Positions 41,901 through 54,032 of a stretch of 64,000 nt of DNA are shown piece by piece. A program made the translations under genes and the position numbers. The DNA is from Stichopus chloronotus (taxonomy: Eukaryota; Echinodermata; Holothuroidea; Aspidochirotida; Stichopodidae): positions 14,711,677 to 14,775,676 of the forward strand of contig CM037843.1 in assembly GCA_021234535.1 (NCBI GenBank), written 5' to 3'. Within the stretch, counting starts at the first letter, position 1; every line of letters begins with the position of its first letter. The notes under the pieces are model-generated. The model saw nothing but the letters and a program-made list of their open reading frames with translations, was not told the DNA's origin and ran no database searches.

Positions 41901-44900
41901 TCCATTATTTCTTAATACGATCATTGATTATTTGCAAATTTGCAAAAAGCATCACTTGAGCAGAAAATTCTGGATGGCATTTCTATTCCTTGTTTGTGCT
42001 AATCGAAAGGCAAAATTGATGTGCAGATGATGATGCTGTAATATTTATGTTCGTCATTGAGTCTGTTTCCATTTTCTGCTGTGTCCAATATAGTGGTATT
42101 GCACCACTAGTACCTGCGTATTTAGTGGTATCATGATAGGAATCACTATAGTCTGGGAGTCAGCGAAGATTTAATTCACATCTCGAGTACAAAAGGTTTG
42201 ATCGCATGAACGGAAAAACGGTGGTGTGGGAACATGGGAATGGACATTGTTCAGTTTTGAAAATGGTGAGTCTGGGGATGGGGAGAGCAGGTTGAGCGAC
42301 CCCCCAAAAATACGTTTAAATTACAATTTTTAGTACATTCACGAAAATAGCGCAGTCTGATCACTTTCATGCTCCTGATTGCAGATCTGATGTTCTTAAG
42401 TGAACAAAATGGTGCAAAGGGCACTAAAGAATGCCATCAACTGGTGGAGGTTATCACAATTATATCGCAACATGTTGAGTACATCGATGAAACTTTGCAA
42501 GTGTATTCTTTGCATGCCCCCTGATAACAGATGAGCAATTCGTAAGTTTTCAAACTGGTGCAAAACTTACTTAAGGACGCCCGTAAGAGGGCTCTGTTTT
42601 GGACATATTTAAAGCACATATTGAGTGTATCGATGAACTTTGCAAGTACATTCTTTGCATGCCCTGGCAGATCACCAATTCTTAAGTGTTCAAATTTGTG
42701 CAAAAGGCACGTAAGAACACCAGAAAAGGGCGCTGTTGTGGGCACATTGAAGGCACTTTTTGAGTATGTCGATGAAACTTCACTGGTAAATTGCTTATGT
42801 GCTCATTAATCTTAGGTATTCAGAATCGTGCGAAATGTACTTAAGAGGTCCCAAGCATGGCGGTGTTTTTTTGTTTGTTTTTAATTTCACAGAATAATAA
42901 CAATGTAGACCACAAACTACAGGTATTGTGCAATCCCCATTGAAACACACACTAAACTTTTCTGTCGTCACAAAGAACCCATACATCAATGACACTCAAA
43001 AAAGTGAAGATTATTCATTTGCATAATCTAGACCTTTTTCTGTTGTGCGGGCTCGTCATTGTTAGAGCGGTCGTACTTTTGTATCTGAATATCCTACGTA
43101 TCTTACCTAAAATCCACGGTGCTTTCTCGCTTTAGGAAGAACCAAGTTTCCTCACTTATACCCATGAAGTGTGAATTGCGCTCTTCATATTTCTGTGACA
43201 CATCTACACGAAATATTGTGTACATTGATGAAAGTTAAAAGTAAAAAAAAAGGAAAATGAAAATTGGGAGTAGGCCGTTTGACACCACCTAACGAAACAA
43301 TGCGACGCAGAACCCGACTGGAAAATGTTCTTTTCAGAAACGTCCGGATGAAATATGAGTTTGTTGCATGTAACTGTGGCGAACCATTTTCCACTTTATA
43401 TAAGTGAAAATGACGTACTTTTAAATAATAGAATTTACGCACTTTTTTGCCAATGTCCATTCCTATGTTCCCACAACACCCCCTTTCCATTCATTCAGTC
43501 AAAACTTTTGTACTCGAAAAGATGTGAATTAAATTTTCGCTAGCCCCCTTCTGTTATGACAATCGGGTTTTTGCTACAGAAAATTATGTACTCGAGTTGT
43601 TACTGCAACAAATCATGTGTACTGAGCAGCTGGTAATCTGAAATCAACTGTGTGTCTGTTCAGTTACTCTTTTTTAGACAATTGATATTCACCCTATCCG
43701 AGGGGGTTATTTTCTATCTTTTCGTGAATTTTCTCAGACAGATCATGTGTTGCTGGTAGGTCAAGGTGCTAATAGCTTTGCGAGAGAGATGGGTATAGAA
43801 GAGGTACCAAAGGGGAGCTTAGTGACCCCATTTGCAGTGATGTCCTGGAAGCAGTATTTCAAGCATAATCAGGCAGTGGATAATCTTAATTCCAGTAATA
43901 ATATCAAGTGAGTCAAGTCATACTCAGGCTTAATTTATGTGTTGTTCAGACCATCTTCCAATATTTCTGAAATTGTGTGTTCACAAATCAGTGTAATGAT
44001 AAACCGTGTTTTCGTTAATGTAATTCATTTACATCAAACAAAAACAAAATACATTGACAAATATCTGAGAACGCTCACACCATGCTATTGTGATGAGGTT
44101 TTCTATCTATCTGTTCAAAAGTTCTAGAAAGTACTCTCTCTCTCTCTCTCTCTCTCTCTCAAACAAGCTTCGAAGCAGTTTCTTGAAAGTTGGGGGCAAT
44201 GATCCTTGGGTTATGATGACTCATCAGTAAGTGTAGAAATCTTGGGCATCAAAGGTCTCTTGTGGGCCATGAAAGGGTTTAATAAAAGGCTCAAGTTTTG
44301 CAAGTATGCCGAATGGTCATTCTCCTACAGATTGTACAGTATAGTAAACTGAGGTTTTGTAACATTACTACAAACTGATAGACCCTTCATTTGTAACACG
44401 CAATGCATACATCTCTGTTTTTAGCCTCAGACACAGCTTGGAGTTCTTTGTTTCAAAGTTGTCACTTAAAGTTTATCAACGGAATATATTAAAGGAAATC
44501 TTACAGCGAGTATAGGACGTAGAGGAGTCACAGGGCTTCACAATTAAACCTATGCTGTGGTTCTATCACCTGCTATGCTTATTTGTATAGATGAATTCAA
44601 AGTTGAATAAAAAGGAAAGCACTATCTTGATTAAACATGAATCTTTCTAGTTGTCTATTGCAGAACCAATTGCTTGACTTTTAATCTTGATCATGTCTTT
44701 GGGAATCAACAGTGAGCTTGGAGGACACGATACCGTCGGCGCAGTGGCAATTGACCGCCATGGTAACGTGGCATGCAGTGCCTCCACCGGTGGTTCCTTG
44801 GGTCATCGTGTAGGCAGAGTCGGGGACACTCCCATGATTGGTAGGTACTGAGATCATTGAAGGGAGACCGTAGGATGAAACATCAGACTTCTCATCGAGA

Positions 44901-47710
44901 AGGAAAGAAACGACTCGCACAGTTAGTTTTCCTGCCATGTCGCTCATTTGCTTTGAAGATGTATCATTTGGAAGTACTATTTTCTTTGAGGACACCGCCT
45001 CCTAACTTGAAATGAGACAGGTCAGCTGGCGTGGTATAATCCTCAAAGACTGCATTGCCATTGTAGTCCCTGATTCCCCGTAAAGGACTTTTTTGAAGGA
45101 CCGTTTAATATTGCTTTTGACGTACTCCTCAAAGTTCCTGAGATCATACTTGATGTATGATCAGAAGAACCTCACGTTCTTTGGCTGAGATGTTTGCTGC
45201 GTCCAAAAATTGGTCTTCAATTGGTTTACATAAATGATAGACAACAATAATTAAGCAATCTCAAAGTTCATAACCTGTTGCATGTACACTTATTAGACTT
45301 TTCGTTATCCTTTAAGTTACTCTTCTTTAATTGTTTCATACACAAGCTGTTCAAGTCGGATTTTGTGTCGTTATTGTATACTTCGTAACATATTCACCTA
45401 CTACAATAAAGATTAAAACTCGTCGAGTGCTGTTTTTGTAAGCGCATTTATCAGAAATGTCAACCAAAATTATAATAACTGACAAACTAACACTTTACTT
45501 TAATTTCCTCGATTTAAAAGGTAGCGGTGGCTATTGCGACAACACCATCGGTGCAGCATGTGCTAGCGGTATTGGTGAAAAAAATATGAAGGTCACGTTG
45601 GCACGTCTTGTTCTTCAATACATTCAGACAGGTACCGTAAGTTACAATTCTTCTCCATATTTTCTGTCGATCTGTAAGATTCTAAAAATCCTTAAATGTT
45701 TGAATTTCAGGTGATGAACTCACTCTCCATTATGAAAATTTACCTGCATTAGAACACCCTATGGAACGGGAAAATACTTCAACGTTTAAACTTTCCATAA
45801 AAATTGCATGTGCTTAGCACAGTTCCAAACATAAGGTCTTTGGTTTCAAACCGAGTACATTGCTGCCTTCTCTGAATTATTATTTGAAATCGATTGCATC
45901 ATATTTTAATGCACATCTCAATACCAAAGTAACTACGTATCTTGTTTCTGCGTACGCCTAGAAAGTACTGCATTGTGGGAAAATTTGCCAGCGTTCTCAC
46001 AAGTTTACATTATGTCTGGTCATCGGTAACATGTATTAGTGGTCAGATGAATGCCTATCTTTCTCTCTCATTGCGTATGTCCAGTTACCTTCCTCCATAC
46101 ATAACCGAAATATGAAGAATTCTTTGTGATTGTTTTCCCAGTTAGTAATGAAATATTGGTTTAATTGGTAGTTGTGTCACACTTGCTAAAGTTTTTGCTA
46201 GCGAAACGAATTTAAGATCAGATGGGATACAAATAAAAAACACCTCGGTAAAACTCACCAAGGTCTGAAGGTTGGTGGAATTGGAAACACAAATTCATTA
46301 CGTCATTACATCATCACGTCTTAACTCTAAAAGAAAAGATTGAAGTTACAACCTTAAGGCCTGTGTACACTGTCAAAATTTTAGGATTTTTCTTGTGTCG
46401 AAACATGTTGCCGAGACATCTGAACACAGAAAGTTTTGTCCTTGTATACACTAGATACATGTCGTGGACACATGTTGCGACACACTGGACAACATGTGTC
46501 CGGGACATGTTCAAAAATGGGGGGGGGGGGATGTTGAAGCAGGATGAAGCAGGATGTTGGAAGGGAGAAGGAGGATTCATCATGGAGAAGATGTGCTTTT
46601 AGAGCAGCTGCAACAGTACTGGCAGTTGTTGCAGAGAGGAGACAGAAATTATGAAACGCAAAACAAAAGAGGTCTAGTGGGCAAAGCCCTGGATCACCAT
46701 GAGAGAACAACATGGGCGTATCACTGTCTCTTGAAGAAACTCAGGTTGGGAGATAGACCCTTGTTTATTAATTTAATGCTCCGTGGGCAAATTAATTGAA
46801 CTCATCCTCTTAGGGAGTTGTTTTGAGTTTATGAAAACAGTTTTATCTTTAAACGACGTGAAAGCGGCATGAAAGTCAAGCCTTACCATAGATCTGTGAT
46901 ACTTTTGGGCTTTGTTGCAGGGTGAATGGGTATTGTCTTTTCTTTTTTTTTTGAATTATTGGAAACTGTGATTTAAAGGACTTAAAGGATTAAGAGGTCT
47001 TACTACTTTTGAAGCTTCTACCCAAGTGTGAGAACAGAGACAGGCCCAGTTACATTACAAGTTGGAAGAAGTACTTTTTTGTTACTCAACAGTGTCGACG
47101 TCACTTTAACCTAGTAAGTTGAATCTGCATCACTATGAGTGTCTGACAAGCTCATATTTACCGTAGCATTTCCTTTAATTAAATCACTGGGGTTCTGAGT
47201 CGCTTTGTTAAGGGACTACAGATGGTTGATCAGCTGCTTCAAATATGATATATGATTGGTTAGAGCCGAAGAAACATGTTACTGGAAAGTAGATTCTGAA
47301 TTATTGGCAACATGTGTCGATGCATGTTGCCAACTTTTTTTTGCTCTGTATACACTGTCAACATTTGCGGTACAAGGTGTTGCGTCATCATATGTCGACA
47401 CATGTGTCCTGAAATGTTGACAGTGTACACAGGCCTTTAGTAGCTCTCATAATCATTCCCAATTGGATCAGAAAGTCGACGACTATCTCCCACAGGACTG
47501 TCGACTCAAGCAGCAGCGGAGAAGGCCCTCCAATACATGAAGCAGAGGGTGGGATCTGCAGGAGGAGTCATCGCGATAAACAACAAAGGAGAATTTGGAA
47601 AACACTTCACGAGAAAAAGAATGTCCTGGGCAACGATATCTGGGGAAAATCTCGAATTTGGTGTTGAAAAAGAAGATCATTTTACCGAAAAAATAGTAGC
47701 AAATTCATAG
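38771..47710 (+). CDS. Isoaspartyl peptidase/L-asparaginase-like, tandem copy 2 (spliced)
   Basis: Coding exons 38771-38969, 41503-41645, 43738-43907, 44713-44840, 45521-45631 and 47496-47710 join into 966 nt, 321 aa, with the same intron phases as copy 1. The nucleophile is kept ([10 protein letters not shown], Thr178), as are Thr196 in ASTGG, GRVGD, and HGGAW near the N terminus. Changes cluster in the active-site loops: the canonical STTGHGE becomes CASGIGE, so the third catalytic Thr (human Thr219) is Ser229 and the neighbouring His is Ile; TSTGG becomes SASTGG. In the C terminus MPWA becomes MSWA. The frame is intact with good splice sites, so the gene is not simply dead. Family knowledge says the Thr219 position tunes nucleophile activation, so altered activity or substrate is inferred. 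Confidence 0.87.
41503..41645 (+). CDS. ASRGL1-like copy 2, coding exon 2
   Basis: 143 nt, acceptor gttcttaaag. It encodes GTGAMLN, VELDAAIMEGGEL and [13 protein letters not shown]. The intron 1 sequence just before it also matches copy 1 (near 15475 and 41410). Confidence 0.88.
42370..42870 (+). repeat. Tandem satellite, period about 140-146, in copy 2 intron 2
   Basis: At least three units marked by ttgagta.atcgatgaaacttt at 42475, 42621 and 42760 (spacings 146 and 139), each with cttaagtgttca and gtgcaaa words. It is unrelated in sequence to the DR1 satellite but has a similar period. Confidence 0.8.
43738..43907 (+). CDS. ASRGL1-like copy 2, coding exon 3
   Basis: 170 nt, acceptor ttttctcag, donor gtgagt in phase 2. 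Starts TDHVLLVGQGAN as in copy 1, then diverges strongly in the linker before the autocleavage site. Confidence 0.85.
44133..44160. repeat. (CT)n microsatellite
   Basis: A pure CT run in intron 3 of copy 2. Confidence 0.95.
44713..44840 (+). CDS. ASRGL1-like copy 2, coding exon 4 (nucleophile Thr)
   Basis: 128 nt, acceptor gggaatcaacag, donor gtaggt. It holds [16 protein letters not shown] and GRVGDTP. Compared with copy 1 the first Thr of TSTGG is Ala, while the second, the catalytic-set Thr, is kept. Confidence 0.9.
45521..45631 (+). CDS. ASRGL1-like copy 2, coding exon 5 (altered loop)
   Basis: 111 nt, acceptor gatttaaaag, donor gtaccg. GSGGYCDNTIGAA is conserved but the following loop reads CASGIGEKN instead of STTGHGESI. 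The helix after it (VTLARLVLQYIQTG) is again close to human ASRGL1, so the change is local. Confidence 0.88.
46357..47436 (+). mobile_element. Harbinger/PIF-type non-autonomous element, 1080 bp
   Basis: The ends are inverted repeats: left aggcctgtgtacactgtcaa, right its exact reverse complement. The 3-bp target duplication TTA is present on both sides (46354-46356 and 47437-47439), as expected for PIF/Harbinger. Subterminal acatgtgtc/acatgttg words recur on both sides. It lies in intron 5 of copy 2 and is absent from copy 1, so it inserted after the duplication. Confidence 0.85.
46554..46799 (+). pseudogene. Truncated HARBI1-like transposase N terminus
   Basis: An open frame inside the Harbinger element reads KALDHHERTTWAYHCLLKKL and RLGDRPLFINLMLRG, resembling the region before the DDE domain in HARBI1-type transposases (WAYHTLxxELRLxD..FxxxxRM). 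The frame ends before any DDE catalytic domain, which is not found in the rest of the element. The fragment implies an internal deletion derivative. Confidence 0.55.
47496..47710 (+). CDS. ASRGL1-like copy 2, terminal coding exon 6
   Basis: 215 nt, acceptor ctcccacag, stop TAG 47708-47710. It encodes GGVIAINNKGE, MSWATI and FGVEKED, with three more codons at the end than copy 1. Confidence 0.88.
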
Positions 47711-47987
47711 CGTTTTGTAGATTCATTAGAACAGTGATGTGATGCATCACATCACAGGCAGATTAGTTTGAAGCGGGAACGGAGAGTGGCATGACTCAAG
47801 AGTCTCAAGACGAACCACGTGATCTTGTTGATGGTATTCTTCAATTGATACGTTTTTATCTTAAAAGAAATATCCCTTTGTATTCCTAATATGAAGCCTA
47901 CGTTGGAAGGAAACACGTGATCTCCTTGAGTCTTTTGATAAGCCTATACAGAATCTTGTCGTGACATATTCTGCCCTAGGCCTATTA

Positions 47988-47993
47988 AATAAA
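47988..47993 (+). terminator. Candidate polyadenylation signal of copy 2
   Basis: AATAAA 278 bases after the stop codon is the first canonical hexamer. Confidence 0.4.
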
Positions 47994-49494
47994 AGTTGAT
48001 GTACAACACATGACAGTTGGTAAAATGGAAAGTGTGGATGAAATCTTGATCAATAAGTTCATAGTTATCTTGGGATATCACTTTGTATTCCTTAACTAAA
48101 GTCTAGATTGGGGCCTACATTAGTTTTTCTTTCAATGGAATTTTATTGAAAAATCAGCTGTCTTTCAGGACGGTAAATTGCAGTGTAGAATTAAAGTATC
48201 TCCTTTACATGTAATCACATTGTACTAAGCCTTGAATGTTTCCAAATAAATTATGGTTTACCGAAACCTCCCTCATCGTATTAGATCATTAATTAATTGC
48301 ACTTTTGGGTCCCTTTATTTTTCCAAATAAAAGTAACTTAGTCAATCAGTGGTCATGTCTATGTCATTAATTTGAAATTATTAGCCTGAAGGTGCGATTT
48401 GATTGGTTTGATATTCTCACAAGTGTTAGAAACAACAGAGGACATTCGACCAGTGCTAAAGATGACAAGTGATGGTGACTGTACTTTTACCGAATTTTGT
48501 TTTCACATATGTCTATATAGAATTAATTTTTGCTAATGTCATGGCTCATCATTGAAATTAGGAGAGCGTGTTGAAATCCATTCCGCATGTTTCCGTTTTT
48601 CAATCTTCTTCAAACTGTATGTTATTATTTTCCTATCATGAATCAATGTTATGAAGTTAAAAGCCATTAAATTATGTTTTATTCCAAAGTAGATACAAAA
48701 TTCGATGATGTCTGGTAGCAGACATCATTAGCAGGAACTTTGACCAATAAAATATGGATTGTTTCCCGCCATTTGGGACTATCGGCCGATAGAAAGCGTT
48801 GTCGATGGATAAATGTATGAGGCATTTGACTGAGCTCCCATAGCAGTTTTCATAGCTCACATCAGTGGATATCAGAGAATGGTATTGAAGCAGCCTTTTT
48901 AAAAGGTGTCTTTAATGTGGTGCAAAGTCTCAGAGAACACTCTCTCCGAGAAGATCATTTAAGTTAATGCTTACTTGACTTTGATATACACAATGCTTAA
49001 ACAAACCTCGGAGGAACCTTTACAGTACTAACAGATAAGATGATATCAACTTTTATTAAATCCACGTGGGGTAACGGAATGCTTGAAAGTTGAAATAAGA
49101 CAAATGGGTAAAAAGGAAGGTCTGAATGTGGCAAGCTTTACTAAAGTTTGAAATTCAAATTGTGGAGATAAATTGTGTGAGATAAATTAGGAGGGTGTCT
49201 TTTTGTACTTACGGTACCCATTGCAACCTCATCCTACCACTTCAGGGTATCAACGCCCTGTCAAGTGCCACACCAAGCGGGTGGCCATTACAACACAAAA
49301 TTCTGTTAGGTTCTCTTCTAGCAGAATCTTTGTAGGATGTGGAGATGGCTGGCTGACCTTTCCCAATTGAGCGACTTGCTTGCTTTATCTTTGTATCTTT
49401 GCAAACTAACGCTTGGAAGCAAGAACATGGAATGCTAACCGTCGCAGGAGGCTAGATATCGTGAGCACTCTCGGATCTACAAGGTCTAAATGAC

Positions 49495-50325
49495 CGGTGG
49501 CGCAACCAGATCGTTCAGGCAGGGGCGGGAGTCCCCTGGAAAATGACTCCCCCCCGGTTGCCAGTCCAAATGAAATTCGACGGTTAAAAAAGCAAGTAAA
49601 ACAAAATTTGTGAATGGTCTACGTAGCACAAAACTTGAAAGTATAAAGACAGAAAACACCACAGATTTTAAAGAATACATCAAAAAGTGAACAAATTAAT
49701 GCAGAAAATACGACATGTTTCCAGTGGCGGTGCTACGGGGGGGGGGGGGGCATGAGGGGGCATTTGCCCCTCCAGATTGTTTCCTTGCCCCCCAGTTGCC
49801 CCCCCCCAGTTCCCAAAGAAAAAAGTTGGGAACCTTGGAGTACGGTCAACCGAAAAGATAAATAATAGGAAAATAAATAATATACCTCTCTTGGGACTTA
49901 ATTTTCCACCCACAGATATGCTTAAACCTCAGAGCTTCCGGGGGCTTTGCCCCCTGGACCCCCATCGGGACTTTGCCCCTGGACCCCACCAGGGGCCCTA
50001 AGGCGGGGCCCTGGAACCAACCCTCACAGCCTCGGTTAGCGCTTGGTTTCGGGCTGCGCGAAAATCTTTGCCCCCAATATTTTTCTCTGCCCTCAGTTTG
50101 CCCCCCCCCCCAAGTCTGACATCCTGGCGCCGCCACTGAACCAGAGACTGACCACCAAATTCTGTAATAAATATAAGGGAAGCGCAAAGCAGCGATGTAG
50201 TGGTGAACGTGAATCTTTACGCTTAGATAATGTCATTACTGCCCGTCCCCACTACAACCCTTTGCCACCTCTCAGCTCCCCCCCCCCCCCCCCTCCGCCT
50301 CCCAATAAGTCTGGTTACACCACTT
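49495..50325. mobile_element. hAT-like element with a nested second element
   Basis: Outer ends cggtggcgcaaccaga and tctggttacaccactt are inverted repeats (consensus CRGTGGYGYAACCAGA). They are flanked by taaatgac (49487-49494) and caaatgac (50326-50333), an 8-bp target duplication with one mismatch. Inside, 49722-50138 has its own CAGTGGCGG.GC ends and a GC-rich self-complementary centre (near 49940-50010). No transposase is recognised. Two G/C homopolymers mark the nested part. Confidence 0.7.
49722..50138. mobile_element. Nested MITE with cagtggcgg ends
   Basis: Starts cagtggcggtgctacgg, ends tcctggcgccgccactg. The ends pair imperfectly. The 8 bases on each side (catgtttc, aaccagag) do not match, so no target duplication is preserved, and it may instead be part of the surrounding element. 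Confidence 0.5.
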
Positions 50326-50339
50326 CAAATGACTGAAAG

Positions 50340-52890
50340 TTAAAGCTTTCAATACTCTCAAGTCTCCTTTTTTCTTCTTCGCTTATGTTTATCCGGCACC
50401 TACACTTCCAAATTCAGCAATCACGTGATACCCTCTAATAAGGGCATTCTGTTACTGGTTGATCTTTGAAGCTTTGACAAGTTTAATCTTCTTTTAATGC
50501 ATATCGAAAACAAAAAAACACTTTACCACTGATGATTTCAGTTTACATAAAATCATCCATCGAACCTCTCAGAAAATGCAGTGCAAAACAAAAACTTCTT
50601 TGCTTTAAAACTAACACACTGAAAAAGTTTTTGGGTTTAGGTGAATAGCCTAGACTTTCTTTTTTTTTTATATTAGGTTACACCAAAATGAAGTCGATCA
50701 ACTTAGTTTCTAGTATCATAAGAACACAGTTTTTGAACCCCCTTTCCTACTCCCCCTCCATGTTCCGTGGCAGTTGTTGAGTTTGTAATAGTTACCCCGA
50801 CTCTAAAAGACTAATGTAAGGAGCAGTCAGACCTACCCGAGTTTACATCAGTTGGGCTGCAGATGTACAGCAGGTCTCTCATTAGTTCCAATATCCATGT
50901 TGTTATGACTACGTGTGAAAAAATATTCAACAGAGCCGCTATCATTCTCAATTTCACGTGTTTTGCCTGTCAACATGACACCGAATACCCCCTGCCATGG
51001 AACTCCAGAAGACCAAGACATTGGATGAACACACCTAAACTACTTAACGACATCGATGTTTAACTGACCATGTGGATCATCACAGCATAAACCGGCCTAA
51101 GGCGATGAGAGAGATTGCAACAAGTTGAACCTCGCTAAAACAAAGAAATGGTGGGGTTGCAGGATGAGGCTGTTAAGTGCAGAGAAATGGGCACATAACT
51201 GTTTCATTTGTTTGACACTTTGCATTCATTTGCAACATTCTGTATCGCATCCTTAAAGAAAATAAATAGAATAATGCCACTCATCCTGGTCTCAGACATG
51301 GAGGTCGGCAAGTCAAATACCGAAGTAGAAAGTAGGGCTAATTACACTTCCTACCCCTACATCGAAACTCTGCATCAAATTGCAACCAACATGGTACACA
51401 ACAAAAACAGCTATTTAATATCAGCATTCAATCTCATCAGGAAACTCCAACTACAACTTAGTCTTCTTCATTACAAGAGTAGGGTTAACCCAACTTGTTC
51501 ATTTAAACGTACTGTAGTTTGAGTGAAAACTTAAAGAGGTACACTGAGTTGTTTTGTGAAATTTCAAAATTTGTCAAGTTCCTTCCCATACTAATGACAA
51601 ATGATCAAAATAAGAGGATCTGCATGTATCAAATACAAAGGAACATTAATAAGAGAGGAATTAACGATTCAATTTGGTTTTTGTAAATTTGTGGCCAGAC
51701 ACGTTTCACATTAGTACTAAATTCATATGCACAGAGCAAGTACAATTCATTATTAAAGTTCAAAAATTTTGCCAGTTTCTTTAAACTACAGTTGCGAAAC
51801 TATGCTTATTGTAAGCATTGTCATGTGTTTGTACTCATCAAAATTCCCACATACTTCTCGACATTAACTCAAATGAAAGAAAATTATTCAGGTAGCCCTC
51901 TCAAACCCCAAACATGTATTTTGTCCCTGACTCAAGATATTGCTTCATGAAGAAAGATTTCTCTGCTCACGAAAAGTTGACAAGTTACCAAAATGCCATG
52001 TAACAGCAGCAAATTACTGCAAAGAAGACTTGTGTATGTTGAATAGTTACTTTAAAATACTGTGGAAATTAAGCTCACTTTTCCAAAACATTCATGTTTC
52101 TTTGGAGATGGTCAAGATTTTGAAGAATATGAAGCAAATTCAAATGGTTTCGCCCGTGTGACCTCACAATTTTTCTATGATGCAACGTACCATTTTTGAT
52201 AACGTTATCTCTTTAAAATACACAACTTGCAAATGATTTTGACAACTTTGAAAAAAATACTTTTTTATGAAATGTCTACTGTCTTCAGTGACCAATCCCA
52301 TTAATCATACTGTAATGATGTAGTATTTTAAACTGATCTATTTTGATCTTGTACTCAAATTATGACAAAACCACTACATGAGTTTGTAACAAACAAGAAA
52401 ATGGTATCACTACTCCTCGTTCAAAGGTTATTTTATGTTGTTCCAAAATATGCGAGAAATCCATCAAAACCGTCACTTTTTGTGACTGTTTTACACTTCC
52501 TCTCTGCTGAATGGAAGGCTGTTTCTTGGTATACAATAGTCTTGGCCATGATGTCTGAATGGGGTAGGCCTCTGTAAAGTAACATTTAAAATGTTTCAAA
52601 CACATAATAGTATAATGTACTACATTTGATAGACAGAGCATTGTATGTATTTCAAAATGTGACAGAATGAAACATTCTACAATGAGAACATATTTTATTT
52701 CTGATTTTATCAGGTGTTTGTAATTTTCTTATCCAAGCCCTCCTTGTCATCGATTCCGTAACAAATACAGAACGAAATTTTGAAGGAGAGATAACAATAT
52801 ATTCATCAATAAAAAGCAGATGACATTCAAAGCCTCAAGTCATCAAAGGAGCAATAAGCTCTTTCCTTTCAACTCTCTCTTCAAAACAAC
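50340..52890. other. Non-coding stretch downstream of TRPT1
   Basis: No coding exon is recognised apart from the MITE at about 51535-51880. AATAAA hexamers on the minus strand occur near 52692-52700 and could end the TRPT1 transcript. Confidence 0.35.
51535..51880. mobile_element. TTAA-type MITE
   Basis: TTAA at 51531-51534, then agaggtacactgagttg. The body (agaggatctgcatgtatcaaatacaaa, cacattagtactaa.t.tatgcaca) aligns with 54508-54873. The right end is decayed and its boundary approximate. Confidence 0.55.
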
Positions 52891-52900
52891 AATCTCTGAG

Positions 52901-53062
52901 TCAGGCAACTTTCTTCTCCAAATGTTCTTTTATTTTTCCACACTTGATTAAGTTCACTGGTGGCTCTGCAACCATCTTTACCAATCGCAGTTTGGGATTC
53001 TCCATCGACCGGTCGTTTATATGCCACTGTCTGCTCCATACCTCACCTTGGTACTTCAAATT
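52901..53062 (-). CDS. Possible terminal exon of TRPT1 or of a neighbouring gene
   Basis: A 53-codon minus-strand frame (from after TAG at 53063-53065 to the TGA at 52901-52903) reads GEVWSRQWHINDRSMENP, KLRLVKMVAEPP and GKIKEHLEKKVA before the stop, with markedly protein-like composition. An acceptor (ccaag) near 53049 would join in frame to the last resolved TRPT1 exon, but its pyrimidine tract is poor. A better acceptor (ctctggacag) lies about 25 bases upstream but leads into a different frame. No family is recognised. Confidence 0.25.
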   Translation of the reverse strand, partial: NLKYQGEVWSRQWHINDRSMENPKLRLVKMVAEPPVNLIKCGKIKEHLEKKVA

Positions 53063-54032
53063 CTATCTGCCTCCCTGTCCAGAGTGAGAAAATTAAGTCG
53101 TTTGAGATGTTTCATTGTCTTCACAGTTAAGGTATGGCAATCAAAGGTAATGTATATGTACCAAAAATTCATTTTACTTTAATCTTCCTTTTTCCAGAAA
53201 TGACTGTCCTCAGACTTTCATTTTATCTGGACAAAACAGCCTTGTTTACATGACTTTTTATTATTTACTCTGAGATTTTGTGTAGGAAATACCTATGATG
53301 CACCACTAAATGAAAGACAATGACCACATGAATACCATTTAACAACAACAACAAATACATGAACTACAATGACTGACAAGAAATGCATTGAATGACAACA
53401 TGCTACCGTGGTAACATGATGTATGTTCTGTAGTGTTAACAGAATCCTATGTAACTAGCATAGATCAGTAACATCTTTACTTCATAGTCCTATGTATCTG
53501 CTTTTGTTCTTGATTAACATGCCTCGTGTCCAGACAGATGGCAAACACTTAATCGGGAAATTGGATTACTGTGCTTTAAAGTTCAGAAAGCAGTGCAGTT
53601 CCCCTTCAAACAGAACGGTTGGCATGTATGCAATAAGCGAACAAACTTCAATGTTGATGTTACCGAGTGGGTCTAATGGAATATACCTTTTTAAATTCAA
53701 CTCGAGATAGAAAATACCACGTCATTACTAAGGAACAGTCTTGAAAGTTGCACCAATTGTTAAATATCTGCATATAGAGCTCAAATTTCCTACTACATGT
53801 GACAGGTGTGACATCTTAAGATGGACACTGACAACAAGGTGTTTGTTTATCTCTATACTTTGTGTCACTTGTTAGGAAGCAGAAATATGAAAGTTAGATG
53901 GTTTTATTAAAATGGTTGTAACGGACATATCATACTAATATTCACATTCAATCTTTTCTAATTTTTTTTCACCTTTAATATGACAGAAGTGAAAAGGCAC
54001 CACATTACACAATGATTGTTGGAGCAACTTAC

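Noticed and set aside
42437..42809. Overlapping frames of about 100 and 83 codons on both strands
   Set aside because: They fall in the 140-bp tandem satellite in intron 2 of copy 2.
49680..50336. Gly/Pro-rich frames on both strands
   Set aside because: They arise from the GC-rich nested MITE and its homopolymers.
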